DNA from: Spirochaetota bacterium
GTDB lineage: Bacteria; Spirochaetota; UBA4802; UBA5550
Length of the DNA: 64,000 nt
Reading direction: 5' to 3'
Assembly (NCBI GenBank): GCA_025457915.1
Contig: JALOTL010000004.1
Coordinates: forward strand, 124,001 to 188,000
Positions 52,327 to 62,264 of this stretch are shown in pieces. Within the stretch, counting starts at the first letter, position 1, and every line of letters starts with the position of its first letter. The translations under genes were made by a program, and so were the position numbers. The notes beneath the pieces are model-generated. The model did not search any database, was not told where the DNA came from, and worked only from the letters and a program-made list of their open reading frames with translations.

Positions 52327-52456
52327 ATGCCAGTTTCGGCGCCGTTCCCGGATCCCCGGGGCCGGATTTCATCCTTCCGCGCCGGAAAGACCGCTTAAAT
52401 TTACCGGATTAACCGGCCATTGCCGGAAAATATATTTTTTTACGTATGGAGGAAAT

Positions 52457-53617
52457 ATGTCGTTAAAAAAAGTGCTGGCTCTGACGCTGTCCATTTCCGT
52501 CTGCATGGCTGCGGCCGGGTGCAAAAAGGCCCCCGAGGACGCGATAAAAATCGGAGCGATTTTTTCAGTGACCGGGGGAGGCTCGAACCTCGGTGCGCCT
52601 GAATCCAAGACGGCGAAAATGCTGGTTGACGAAATAAACGCTAAAGGCGGCGTCAACGGCAAAATGCTCGATCTCATAGTGAAGGATTCCGAGAGCAGTC
52701 CTGAAAAGGCCATATCCTTCGCCAAGCAGCTCATCGAAGAGGAAAAGGTTTTCGCGATCATCGGGCCGTCCACCAGCGGTGAAACGATGAAGATAAAAAG
52801 CATCTGCGATGAGGCAAAGGTCATAATGCTCTCCTGCGCCGCCGCCGAGGTCATAGTCAACCCGGTAGCGAAATACGTGTTCAAGACGCCCCAGAAGGAC
52901 AGCCACGTCGCGATGAGGATCTTCGACACCATGAAAAAGATGGGGATAAACAGCATCGGGATCATCTCGGACAATACCGGCTTCGGCAACGCGGGCAAGG
53001 ACCAGCTCGAGAAGATCGCGCCGCAGAAGGGCGTAAAGATCGTGATCAGCGAGGTATACGACAAGAAGGCGACCGACCTCTCCGGCGTGCTCACCAAGCT
53101 CAAGGCCAGAAACGTCCAGGCCGTCGTCAACTGGTCGATCGTACCGGCTCAGTCGATAGTCGCCAAGAACATGAAGCAGATAAACCTTAACGTGCCCCTG
53201 TTCCAGAGCCACGGCTTCGGCAACATAAAATACGCCAAGGAGGCCGGAAAGGCCGGCGAGGGCATCATCTTCCCGTGCGGCAGGCTGCTGGTCGCGGAAC
53301 AGCTTCCGGACACCAACAAGCAGAAAACACTGCTCGTGAAATACAAGAAGGACTACGAGGCGAAGTTCAACGAGGACGTCAGCACGTTCGGCGGCCATGC
53401 GTACGACGCCATAACGATCCTGGTAGAGGGACTCAAGAAGGCGGGATCCGCCGACAGGGAAAAGGTCAGGACCGCGATAGAAAACCTGAAGGGCTTCCCC
53501 GGAACGGCGGGAGTATTCAACTTCTCGCCCCAGGACCACAACGGTCTCGGGCTTGATTCGCTCGTGATACTCACCGTCAAGGACGGGAAGTTCGTTCCTT
53601 ACGAAAAACTTGATTAA
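52457..53617 (+). CDS. livK: Branched-chain amino-acid-type ABC transporter substrate-binding lipoprotein
   Basis: 386 residues from an ATG with GGAGG 5 bases upstream. Lipoprotein signal, lipobox AAAGC (Cys about 22). Peripla_BP_6 fold: IKIGAIFSVTGGGSNLGAPE, LVDEINAKGGVNGKMLDLIV, GPSTSGETMKI and GGHAYDAITILVEGLKKAG. Captures the ligand in the periplasm for LivHM. The family binds Leu/Ile/Val, aromatic acids, amides and others; the downstream paaK suggests an aromatic acid as an alternative. Confidence 0.9.
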   Translation: MSLKKVLALTLSISVCMAAAGCKKAPEDAIKIGAIFSVTGGGSNLGAPESKTAKMLVDEINAKGGVNGKMLDLIVKDSESSPEKAISFAKQLIEEEKVFAIIGPSTSGETMKIKSICDEAKVIMLSCAAAEVIVNPVAKYVFKTPQKDSHVAMRIFDTMKKMGINSIGIISDNTGFGNAGKDQLEKIAPQKGVKIVISEVYDKKATDLSGVLTKLKARNVQAVVNWSIVPAQSIVAKNMKQINLNVPLFQSHGFGNIKYAKEAGKAGEGIIFPCGRLLVAEQLPDTNKQKTLLVKYKKDYEAKFNEDVSTFGGHAYDAITILVEGLKKAGSADREKVRTAIENLKGFPGTAGVFNFSPQDHNGLGLDSLVILTVKDGKFVPYEKLD

Positions 53618-53625
53618 TTCGCGCG

Positions 53626-53652
53626 TCGGCCGGGCCGTCACGGCCCGGCCGA
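53626..53652 (+). other. Intercistronic hairpin between livK and livH
   Basis: Perfect 12-bp GC-rich stem (53626-53637/53641-53652) with loop TCA and no T-run after it. It lies in the 48-base gap between the binding-protein and permease genes. Such hairpins stabilise the upstream mRNA so that the binding protein is made in excess. Confidence 0.75.
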
Positions 53653-53665
53653 ACGATTCTCCGAT

Positions 53666-54556
53666 ATGGCATTCGAACAGGTACTTCAATACATACTCTC
53701 CGGGGTGACGAACGGCAGCATCTACGCCATCGTCGCCATCGGCTTCAACATCGTATACAATACCACCGGGATAATTAATTTCGCCCAGGGAGAATTCCTG
53801 ATGCTCGGCGGGATGACCGCCATATCGCTGTCCCAGTTCATGCCCCTTCCGCTGGCGATCCTGTTCGCGGTAATCATCACGTCGCTGGCCGGAGCCATGA
53901 TCGACTTCGTCTTCATCAGGAGGCTCAGGAACCCGTCTGTCCTCATGATGATCATAGTCACCATCGGGCTTTCCATCGTGATAAGGGAGATGGCCCTCCA
54001 CATATGGGACGAAAAGGTAAGGTCCCTCCCCTACTTCACCGGGAGCGAGGTCACGTCGATAAGCATACTCGGGGCATACATTTCGCCGCAGGTGTTATGG
54101 GTGCTCGGAGTATGCGGATTGATGGTCCTCCTTCTCGGGCTGTTCTTCAGGTACACCGCCACCGGCAGGTCGATGAGGGCCTGCTCTTCCAACAAGACGG
54201 CCGCGGGGCTCTGCGGCATCAACACGGGGAACATGGTGACGATTTCCTTCATGCTGAGCGCGGCCATGGGGGCGCTTGCAGGGTGCGTCATATCACCCAT
54301 CACACAGACCCAGTACGACAGCGGAACGTCCCTTGCGATCAAGGGGTTCACCGTCGCCATCCTTGGCGGAATGGGCAACAGCACCGGCGCGGTCGTCGGG
54401 GGCCTGCTGATCGGCATGCTCGAATCGTTCAGCATCAGCGTGCTGCCGATGGCATACAAGGACGCCATATCCCTTGCGATACTGATACTGATACTCTTCA
54501 TCAGGCCGAGCGGCCTCTTCGGAAGCAGGGAAGAATCGGCGCTGAAGGAATTCTGA
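53666..54556 (+). CDS. livH: Branched-chain-type ABC transporter permease LivH
   Basis: 296 residues with eight or so transmembrane helices. Signature segments: GVTNGSIYAIVAIGFNIVYN, TTGIINFAQGEFLMLGGM and the C-terminal IAILGGMGNSTGAVVGGLLI with EAA-loop glycine. Inner-membrane permease half. The stop overlaps the livM start (TGATG). Confidence 0.92.
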   Translation: MAFEQVLQYILSGVTNGSIYAIVAIGFNIVYNTTGIINFAQGEFLMLGGMTAISLSQFMPLPLAILFAVIITSLAGAMIDFVFIRRLRNPSVLMMIIVTIGLSIVIREMALHIWDEKVRSLPYFTGSEVTSISILGAYISPQVLWVLGVCGLMVLLLGLFFRYTATGRSMRACSSNKTAAGLCGINTGNMVTISFMLSAAMGALAGCVISPITQTQYDSGTSLAIKGFTVAILGGMGNSTGAVVGGLLIGMLESFSISVLPMAYKDAISLAILILILFIRPSGLFGSREESALKEF

Positions 54557-55644
54557 TGGACGCCGGAAGATACATACCCGTGCTTATACTCGCGGCCGCA
54601 GTGGCCGCGGTCCAGCTCTTCACGCTGGCCACCGGGAGCGAATACTACCTGACCCAGCTCACCATGTCGGCCTATTACGCCCTCGTCATAATCGGTCTTT
54701 GCACCCTGATGGGTTACGCCGGGCAGATATCCCTCGGCCACGCTGGTTTTTTCGCCATAGGGGGATACACGGTGTCCGTGATGACTACGTACGATTTCTC
54801 CGGGTTCTCCGGCTCCGCCGTCATGGGCCTGCTCGGAACACTGGGGCTCGCATCCGCGTCGGGCGGGGAGCTCCACCTGTCGCCGTGGGTATCGCTGGCC
54901 GCGGCGCTGGTCATCACCGTGGCCGTGGCCTTCATCATAGGGATCCCGATACTTAAGCTCAAGGGACATTACCTGGCAATGGCATCGCTGGGCTTCGGAC
55001 TGATAATCTACAGGATCGTCCTCGGCACCAGGATCTTCGGCGAGGCCGACGGCATCTCCGATGTCCCGGGCTTCGCCATCGCCGGAGGGCTCAGGGTGTC
55101 CGGCAGCCCGGAACTCCGGATACAGAACTACTACATCGCGTGGACACTGGTGATCATCGGTACCGTCATGCTGATCAACCTCGTGAAATCAAGGGCCGGC
55201 AGGGCGCTCCGGTCGATACACGGGAGCGAGGAGGCGGCAATGGCAATGGGCGTGAACGCCTCCAGGTACAAGCTCTACGTCTTCGTGATAAGCGCCGTGT
55301 TCGCGTCCCTCGCCGGCGCCTTCATGGCCCACCTGAACGGCGGGATCGGACCGTCCGAGGCGGACGTGATGAAATCGGTGAAATACGTGGCCATTGTGGC
55401 CGCGGGCGGGATGGCCAACCTCTGGGGCGCCCTTACCATGGGCGTACTTCTGAACTACATTTCCCTCAGGGGATACCTTGGGAGCTACGACGACGCGTTC
55501 TTCGGCGCTATACTGATCGCCATCATGCTCTTCGCGCCGGAAGGGCTCATAAACCCGGCGGTCATGAAGACCGCCGCTGTCAGGGCCCGCTCCCTGATCG
55601 ACTCGATCAAAAAGAAAACGGGACGCGGCGGCCATGCTTCTTGA
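54556..55644 (+). CDS. livM: Branched-chain-type ABC transporter permease LivM
   Basis: 362 residues from the ATG that overlaps the livH stop by one base. About nine to ten transmembrane helices. Motifs: LMGYAGQISLGHAGFFAIGG, GHYLAMASLGFGLII, RALRSIHGSEEAAMAMGVN and AGGMANLWGALTMGVLL. Partner of LivH. Its 3' end overlaps livG by 11 bases. Confidence 0.92.
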   Translation: MDAGRYIPVLILAAAVAAVQLFTLATGSEYYLTQLTMSAYYALVIIGLCTLMGYAGQISLGHAGFFAIGGYTVSVMTTYDFSGFSGSAVMGLLGTLGLASASGGELHLSPWVSLAAALVITVAVAFIIGIPILKLKGHYLAMASLGFGLIIYRIVLGTRIFGEADGISDVPGFAIAGGLRVSGSPELRIQNYYIAWTLVIIGTVMLINLVKSRAGRALRSIHGSEEAAMAMGVNASRYKLYVFVISAVFASLAGAFMAHLNGGIGPSEADVMKSVKYVAIVAAGGMANLWGALTMGVLLNYISLRGYLGSYDDAFFGAILIAIMLFAPEGLINPAVMKTAAVRARSLIDSIKKKTGRGGHAS

Positions 55645-56387
55645 GGTGAAAAACGTCAGCAGGGCCTTCGGCGGCCTCCGCGCGGTCGACGACGTGAGCT
55701 TCAGCGTCCCGAAAAATTCCATCAAGGCGATCATCGGGCCGAACGGGGCGGGCAAGACCACGCTCTTTAACCTGATCTCCGGCAGCCTCCGGCCCGACTC
55801 GGGCAGGGTGTTCTTCAACGGCAGGCAGATCCAGGGACGGCCGCCCCATACCATCGCCGCCCGAGGCGTGTCCAGGACGTTCCAGAACATAAAGCTCTTC
55901 CATAACATGACGGTCCTGGAAAACGTGATGGTGGGCAGGCACACGAGAAGCAGGTCCGGCTTCATGGCCGGCATATTCAACCTGCCATCCTGCTGGCGCG
56001 AGGAGAGGGAGATCGAAAACAGGTCGCGCGGGATACTCGACATGCTCGGCGTCTCCGGCCTGGCCGGAATGAACGCGGGAAACATAGCCTTCGGCAGCCA
56101 GAGGATCGTGGAGTTCGCGAGGGCGCTGGCCCTCGAGCCGGAGCTCCTCCTGCTGGATGAGCCCGCCGCCGGGCTGAACATGCACGAAACCGCCGAGATA
56201 GCGGAGATCATAAGAAAAATCAGGGAGATGGGCGTCACCATACTCATAATCGAACACGACATGTCTCTGATAATGGACATCTCGGACGACATAGTCGTCC
56301 TCAGCTCCGGGAAGATGATCGCAGAGGGCAGGCCCTCGGACATCCAGAAGAACCCGGAGGTCATCAGGATATATCTTGGAGAGGAAG

Positions 56388-56410
<23 letters not shown>
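55634..56410 (+). CDS. livG: Branched-chain-type ABC transporter ATP-binding protein LivG
   Basis: 258 residues. Walker A GPNGAGKT, the signature region FGSQRIVEFARALA (LSGGQ is replaced by FGSQR, common in LivG), Walker B LLLLDEPAAGLN and the switch His in LIIEHDM. Overlaps livM and livF, so the cassette is translationally coupled. Confidence 0.92.
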
Positions 56411-57122
<712 letters not shown>

Positions 57123-57133
57123 GGGAGGCTGAT

Positions 57134-58423
57134 ATGATATACAATCCCGAATACGAAACCATGCCACGCGAGGAGATCGAACAGCTCCAGATAGAGAGGC
57201 TGCAGACCACCCTCAACAGGGTCTACCGCAACGTTGCCTTCTATAAAAACAAGTTCGATGAAATGAAGATCGACATCGGGAAGATAAAAAGCGTCGCCGA
57301 CATGAAGGAGCTCCCCTTCACGACCAAGGAGGACCTCCGCGAAAGCTATCCCTACGGGATGTTCGCCGTCCCCCTCAAGGACATCGTGAGGATCCATTCG
57401 TCGTCCGGCACAACTGGCAAGCCCATAGTGGTGGGCTACACCAAAAACGACATCCAGCACTGGTCCGCCATGACAGCCAGGCTCCTGGCCGCGGTCGGGA
57501 TAAACGAGCACGATTTCGTACAGATCGCGTTCGACTACAGCCTCTTTACCGGCGGGTTCGGGTTCCACTACGGCGCGGAGAGGATAGGCGCGTCGGTAAT
57601 CCCGTCGTCCTCGCACGGAAACATCCAGAAGCAGATATTCATAATGAAGGACTACAAGACGACCGCGCTCCTCAGCGCGCCGAGCTTCGCGGTGGAAGTC
57701 GCAAACAAGATAAGGGAAATGGGCATACACCCGGAGGAGCTGAAGCTCAGGTACGGGCTCTTCGGCGCCGAGCCGTGGAGCGACGAGCTCCGGGGCCGCA
57801 TCGAGGACAATCTGCACATCGACGCCTACGACAACTACGGCCTTTCAGAGGTGATGGGGCCCGGCGTCTCGGGCGAATGCCCCGAAAAAAACGGCCTCCA
57901 CGTCAACGAGGACCATTTCATAATCGAGGTCATCGACCCGAAGACGCTCCTTCCCATGCCTGCAGGGAGCGAGGGCGAGCTCGTCTTCACGACGATAACG
58001 AAGGAAGGCTTCCCGCTGATAAGGTACCGCACCGGCGACGTCGCCTCCCTCATGGAAGGGGTGTGCCCCTGCGGAAGGACCTTCGCGAGGATGAGCAGGG
58101 TCACGGGAAGGACCGACGACCTGATAATAATCAGGGGCGTCAAGGTATTCCCGACACAGGTGGAGGAGATCCTTCTGAAGGCCGAGGGCGCTACGCCCAG
58201 GTTCAGGCTGATCATCGAAAACAGGGATGGACTGGACGAGCTAGAGATACAGGTCGAGGTCTCGGAAAAAATCTTCAACGACGAGATCAAGAACCTGCTG
58301 AACCTCAAGGGAAAAATCGCCGGGCTCATCGAGGAGGAGCTGGGTCTCGCCGTCAGGGTGACCCTCGTGGAGCCCGAGACCCTCGGGGGCAACGGCGAGA
58401 AGCGCGTCGTGACCGGGAAATGA
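57134..58423 (+). CDS. paaK: Phenylacetate-CoA ligase, liv-linked paralogue
   Basis: 429 residues, ribosome-binding site GGGAGG. Same domain order as the ligase at 43.5-44.8 kb: HSSSGTTGKPIVVGYT, NYGLSEVMGPG, GRTDDLIIIRGVKVFPTQVE. Being last in livKHMGF-paaK, it suggests that the imported molecule, or its degradation product, is an aryl acid to be activated to the CoA thioester. Confidence 0.92.
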   Translation: MIYNPEYETMPREEIEQLQIERLQTTLNRVYRNVAFYKNKFDEMKIDIGKIKSVADMKELPFTTKEDLRESYPYGMFAVPLKDIVRIHSSSGTTGKPIVVGYTKNDIQHWSAMTARLLAAVGINEHDFVQIAFDYSLFTGGFGFHYGAERIGASVIPSSSHGNIQKQIFIMKDYKTTALLSAPSFAVEVANKIREMGIHPEELKLRYGLFGAEPWSDELRGRIEDNLHIDAYDNYGLSEVMGPGVSGECPEKNGLHVNEDHFIIEVIDPKTLLPMPAGSEGELVFTTITKEGFPLIRYRTGDVASLMEGVCPCGRTFARMSRVTGRTDDLIIIRGVKVFPTQVEEILLKAEGATPRFRLIIENRDGLDELEIQVEVSEKIFNDEIKNLLNLKGKIAGLIEEELGLAVRVTLVEPETLGGNGEKRVVTGK

Positions 58424-58541
58424 GACCCCGGCCCCGTTCCGGCGGAGGGGTCCTCCTGAAAAAATTCCTGCGCGGCGATTTCCCCCTTCTGAAGCGGTGA
58501 TTTTTCTGTAACAAACAGGCGATTTCTTTCCTAAAGATAAC

Positions 58542-59072
58542 ATGCCGTTAAAATCAGTAAAAAAAATAATCAGGCCGCTCCTGGCCTTCGCGCTTATCCT
58601 GGCCAATATCGGGTGCGACCAGTATACCAAGTTCCTTGCGAAGCGGGAAATCAGGGGCCGGGGCGTGATCAGCGTCATCGGCGACTTTTTCGTTTTCTCC
58701 TACGCGGAAAACGACGGCGCGTTCATGAGCGCCTTTTCCGGTTTCGACAGCAGCCTGAAAATGGCCCTGCTCGTGGTACTGCCGCTTGTCCTGATCGGGG
58801 CGATGTCCGTTTATCTCCTTGTAAACAAAACCCTGTCCAGGGGAAAGCTTACCGCCCTGTGCTTCATCGCCGGAGGGGGAGCCGGGAACCTCATAGACAG
58901 ACTGCTGTACGGCAACAGGGTGACAGATTTCATGAACATCGGCATAGGCGGCCTGAGGTCCGGCATCTTTAACTTCGCGGACCTGTCGATCATGATCGGA
59001 TCGCTTATTCTATTAATATCCGCATTCGAAGAAGAAAGGCTCAAAAAAAAGCGTTCCTCCGCGGTCAATTGA
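58542..59072 (+). CDS. lspA: Lipoprotein signal peptidase (signal peptidase II)
   Basis: 176 residues, four transmembrane helices. Aspartic protease pair D129 (NRVTDFMNIG) and D147 (FNFADLSI), with CDQYTK, ENDGAF and GGGAGNLIDR motifs. Cleaves prolipoproteins before the lipid-modified Cys; four predicted substrates (lipase, two FecR proteins, LivK) are in this window. C-terminus Lys-rich. Confidence 0.95.
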   Translation: MPLKSVKKIIRPLLAFALILANIGCDQYTKFLAKREIRGRGVISVIGDFFVFSYAENDGAFMSAFSGFDSSLKMALLVVLPLVLIGAMSVYLLVNKTLSRGKLTALCFIAGGGAGNLIDRLLYGNRVTDFMNIGIGGLRSGIFNFADLSIMIGSLILLISAFEEERLKKKRSSAVN

Positions 59073-59895
59073 ATGGCGCGAGCCTGGTCTTCTTTCCGTT
59101 GTAGGTGATTTCGGGCGCGTCTCCTGAAATCTCGAGGACGAACCCGTCATTTGACTGCGTGCACACCCTTCCCGCCCTGTTCAATCTCGGGTCGTAGGTG
59201 CCGCGGCAATTTTCAAGATATCTGCATTCGTACCTGTTTGCCTGAAGGCGCCTGCAGCCGCCCCGGGTGGTATTGGGGCAGGTCTCGTCTCCGCACGGCA
59301 CCACGTCGCTGGTAAACACGAAGCCGCGCGAGAAGGTAATCATGCTGCCGGGCATGTCCCCCGCGGTCTCCCAGTTTTTGTCCGCGATCTTGACGTAATC
59401 GTCCGGCCGGTTGAACTCCTTCCCCGGGTCCGAGAGCGCCACCTCGGCGATGCATGTATCGTTCCACTTGCTGCCCCTGTAAACCAAGAGGATCTTCAGG
59501 TCCAGGGAATCAACGGCCCTGCCGGACAGCCCGACCTCCTGGAACCCGGGCGAGTCCTTCAGCGTGTATTTCGAGCCGTTGATGCTTATTTCCTTTACGC
59601 GGTTGTTGGCCTCCCAGTATTTCGACAGGCCCATGCCGTTTTTGACGTAAAGCTTCTTCACCGGAACAAAGGACGACAGCCTGATCAATACGCCCTCGCC
59701 CGTTCCCTCGTCCTTCTTCCCCTCGCACCAGGATTCGTCGGTCAGGTCCATTATATTGCCCTGGTCATAGGCCCCCTTCTCCGGATTGAGCACGGACGAT
59801 GCAATGATGGATTTTATCCATACGGCCTTTTCACCGGCAACCGAACCCGATAAAAGGGCCGCCGCTATGAAAACCGCGAAAAATATTTTCTTCAT
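59065..59895 (-). CDS. Exported NADase-type glycan-binding-domain protein with Cys-rich C-terminus
   Basis: 276 residues. Signal peptide (MKKIFFAVFIAAALLSGSVA). Residues about 25-150 match the discoidin-like NADase-type glycan-binding domain of spirochaete exported proteins: SVLNPEKGAYDQGNIMDLTD, ESWCEGKKDEGTGEGVLIRL, YVKNGMGLSKYWEANNRVKE. The C-terminal part has many Cys (CGDETCPNTTRGGC, CRYLENC) and probably disulfides. No NADase domain itself. Its last bases overlap lspA by 8. Confidence 0.78.
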   Translation of the reverse strand: MKKIFFAVFIAAALLSGSVAGEKAVWIKSIIASSVLNPEKGAYDQGNIMDLTDESWCEGKKDEGTGEGVLIRLSSFVPVKKLYVKNGMGLSKYWEANNRVKEISINGSKYTLKDSPGFQEVGLSGRAVDSLDLKILLVYRGSKWNDTCIAEVALSDPGKEFNRPDDYVKIADKNWETAGDMPGSMITFSRGFVFTSDVVPCGDETCPNTTRGGCRRLQANRYECRYLENCRGTYDPRLNRAGRVCTQSNDGFVLEISGDAPEITYNGKKTRLAPFN

Positions 59896-59946
59896 TATGT
59901 TTCCCTCCGGTAAGCTTTTGACAACGGTCCCATGCCCGACCGGTCA

Positions 59947-61272
59947 TCACGAGTCGAGGCAGATGATGCAGATATCGTCGTCGAATTTCCCGCCGCCGCG
60001 GAATTCGTACAGCTCGGCCACGATCATGCTGATGTAGTCATGGCCAGACATGCTCCGGAACGAGCCGAGCGCGGCCTGGAGCCTTTCATCGCCGAAAAAG
60101 TCCCGGTCGTTCAGCCCGCCCCTCGCCTCGGTCAATCCGTCGGTGAACAGCACCAGTCTCGACCCCGCGGGGATGACGGTCCGGGCGTCCGAGTAAAGCC
60201 TGCCGTGTTTTTCCAGGTCTTCGTTCGACCTGACCCCCAGTGGAGGCCTGCGGTTCTCCTCGGACAGGGCCGACGGATTTCCGCCATCAACCAGGTAGGG
60301 AAGGCAGTGCCCCGCGTTAGCCCACTCGAAGGCCCTGTCCTCCAGGCCGTATATGCCGTAGAAGGCTGTCACGAAGTTCCCGCCGGTGTTGCCGTAAAGC
60401 AGTTCGTTCATCCCAGCGAGAAACTCCGCCGGCCGCTCCCTGAGATTTCCGGACTGCAGTATGAAGCTTTTGATCATGGAGGTGACAAGGGCCGCGGGGA
60501 CGCCGTGTCCGGAAACGTCGCTGAGGAAGATCCCGAGGCGGTCGCCATTGAGGAGGAACAAATCGAAAAAGTCGCCGCCGATCTTCTCCATGGGTTTGAA
60601 GAAAAAGACCGCGTTACGGACCGGGCTCATGCCCGGGACAAGCTGCTGCTGTATCTCCCGTGCCATGCTCAGTTCCTCTTCCATTATGCGGTTCCTGTCG
60701 GCCAGGTTCGTCCTCTCCTCGTAATAACTGTCGATTATCTGCCTCATGATCAGCCCGACCAGCAGGATCCATATCACGTAATTCACGATGAAATCCAGCT
60801 TCCTCTCAAACTCGGAATGAAAATGTTTCACCAGTCCGGGATTCCATGCCTCGACGGCCGTGAGTGCCGCCACCAGGACCGGCGTGAGCAGGAAAAAAAC
60901 GATCCGTATCCTTCCCCGGAGCAGTATCAGGGAAAACATGGCGGGGAATATGAAAAACAGCCCGGCGTATCCGCGCGAACCGTAACCCGTGAACCAGATG
61001 ACGGACAGAAGCACGAAGGCCGATACAACGAAAAAAAGATTGATCTTGAGGTTGCGGAACCTTGACAGGAAATAGAACGTGAAGCCGGTGACTCCGATAA
61101 ACGAAACCGTGATGAAATGCCACATGCCTATCCCGAGATACAGGATGACGGGAAGGAAGAAGACGGTGGACAGGGACGTGAAAAGGATGACCGCGTTCAG
61201 TATGCGGCGCTCAAGGGTAAAGGTCTTCTTGCCGCCGATGAGGTATTCCAGGGAAAAATTCTTCATGTTCAT
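59947..61272 (-). CDS. SpoIIE/RsbU-type PP2C phosphatase with membrane N-terminus
   Basis: 441 residues. About six transmembrane helices in the first ~190 residues, a coiled coil (EELSMAREIQQQLVPGM) and a C-terminal PP2C phosphatase with metal ligands in GGDFFDLF, FLSDVSGHGVPAALVTS, LVLFTDGLTEARGG and DDICIICLD. It dephosphorylates Ser/Thr on an anti-sigma antagonist or similar target; no partner is adjacent. Starts at 61272 and 61266 are both possible; if the promoter at 61284-61312 is right, the mRNA has nearly no leader. Confidence 0.9.
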   Translation of the reverse strand: MNMKNFSLEYLIGGKKTFTLERRILNAVILFTSLSTVFFLPVILYLGIGMWHFITVSFIGVTGFTFYFLSRFRNLKINLFFVVSAFVLLSVIWFTGYGSRGYAGLFFIFPAMFSLILLRGRIRIVFFLLTPVLVAALTAVEAWNPGLVKHFHSEFERKLDFIVNYVIWILLVGLIMRQIIDSYYEERTNLADRNRIMEEELSMAREIQQQLVPGMSPVRNAVFFFKPMEKIGGDFFDLFLLNGDRLGIFLSDVSGHGVPAALVTSMIKSFILQSGNLRERPAEFLAGMNELLYGNTGGNFVTAFYGIYGLEDRAFEWANAGHCLPYLVDGGNPSALSEENRRPPLGVRSNEDLEKHGRLYSDARTVIPAGSRLVLFTDGLTEARGGLNDRDFFGDERLQAALGSFRSMSGHDYISMIVAELYEFRGGGKFDDDICIICLDS

Positions 61273-61283
61273 ATATCGGTTAT

Positions 61284-61312
61284 GGCATAACATCCCCGGA
61301 ACGGGATGTCAA
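61284..61312 (-). promoter_or_regulatory. Possible promoter of the phosphatase gene, overlapping a hairpin
   Basis: Minus strand: perfect TTGACA (61312-61307), 17-base spacer, TATGCC (61289-61284). A small inverted repeat ACATCCC/GGGATGT overlaps the spacer and could be an operator or the terminator of the next gene. Confidence 0.35.
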
Positions 61313-61326
61313 GAGTAAAAAAAAGG

Positions 61327-61689
61327 TCACTCCGACATAATGCGGAACCCGCCCTTCGCGATGAAGGCGGCGAGGTCTTCCATGCCTGGCGTGCCCGTGA
61401 GCGCGGCCGCCATATCGGCGGCATCCGCGTCTCCGACCAGCTGGTCCAGCTTCTCAGTGTAGCTCCCGTTCCAGTTCAGATGGTCCATGTGGATCGTTAT
61501 GACGGTGAACATGTTGGACATCGTGCCGGCCCGGCAATCGTAGTCCCGGTCCACCGTATAGGCGAAATCGAACCTGGTGCCCTCCGGCCTCCAGCCGCGC
61601 TCCTTCGCCGCGTCGATGGCGGCGAGCCACAGCCCGTCAGGACAGACGAACCCGGTGTTCCCGGACCGGTTATGAAGAATGTAAGGCAT
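61327..61689 (-). CDS. Hypothetical protein
   Basis: 120 residues, no signal peptide or membrane helix. Opens MPYILHNRSGNTGFVCPDGL, with WRPEGTRFDFAYTVDRDYDC and a C-terminal helical part (DAADMAAALTGTPGMEDLAA). No family recognised. It lies 54 bases upstream of the phosphatase on the same strand. Confidence 0.6.
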   Translation of the reverse strand: MPYILHNRSGNTGFVCPDGLWLAAIDAAKERGWRPEGTRFDFAYTVDRDYDCRAGTMSNMFTVITIHMDHLNWNGSYTEKLDQLVGDADAADMAAALTGTPGMEDLAAFIAKGGFRIMSE

Positions 61690-61795
61690 GGGCGTAATCT
61701 GCTTGAAGTTTTATATGTACGGTCATATCATCGGGTCAATTCCGGCTGCAATAACGCCGGGGTGTCAAGAATTAATCGGTTGAGAACGGAGAGCT

Positions 61796-62263
61796 ATGCC
61801 GGCTGGATTTAAAAGAATTACGAGTCTCAACGAATACGTCGCGAAGATGATGGCGGCCGCGGCTGAAAGGGGCGCGGAGGAGGAAATCTTCGGCTTCGAG
61901 GAGAGGGGCGGATACGTCCACAGGGGAAAGGCGGACTACGAGATAATCGGCTTCCTGATGAACCCCTACGGCTACGAGCCCGAGTCCGGCAACTACATTA
62001 GAATTTATGTTCCGCGGACGGAAACCGGCGTCCCCCCGCTCGACGAGGCAAACCTGCCATACGGGTGGAGCGGCATGATAAACGAGAAGACCGCGGAAAC
62101 CGCGGTATGGTGGGCCTTCGAGCTCCTGACAGAGGGAGAGGCGCTGCGGTTCATGAGGGAACACGGGCCGGAGGTGATTTTCGAATACGCTAGGGACGGG
62201 AGGATGAACAGGCTCGGGACCAGGCACAGGCGCGGGATGTGGATTGTGGAGGACACAGAATGA
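61796..62263 (+). CDS. Hypothetical protein
   Basis: 155 residues, cytoplasmic. GGAGAGCT precedes the ATG. Possible alpha/beta protein with a WWAFELL segment and an Arg-rich end (RLGTRHRRGMWIVEDTE). No family recognised. Divergent from the 120-residue gene and convergent with the next phosphatase gene. Confidence 0.6.
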   Translation: MPAGFKRITSLNEYVAKMMAAAAERGAEEEIFGFEERGGYVHRGKADYEIIGFLMNPYGYEPESGNYIRIYVPRTETGVPPLDEANLPYGWSGMINEKTAETAVWWAFELLTEGEALRFMREHGPEVIFEYARDGRMNRLGTRHRRGMWIVEDTE

Positions 62264-62264
62264 A

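Larger units (their letters stand above)
51548..52456. other. Long intergenic region (909 bases) with one small ORF and the livK promoter
   Basis: Contains the FecR promoter, an AT-rich centre (51760-52120) with a 34-codon ORF on the minus strand (51847-51951), and the livK promoter at 52298-52326. An ORF at 52036-52398 (plus) has no ribosome-binding site and no protein features; I do not count it. No riboswitch recognised in the ~124-base livK leader. Confidence 0.5.

Noticed and set aside
52036-52398. 120-residue ORF upstream of livK
   Set aside because: No Shine-Dalgarno, no protein features, and it crosses the livK promoter.
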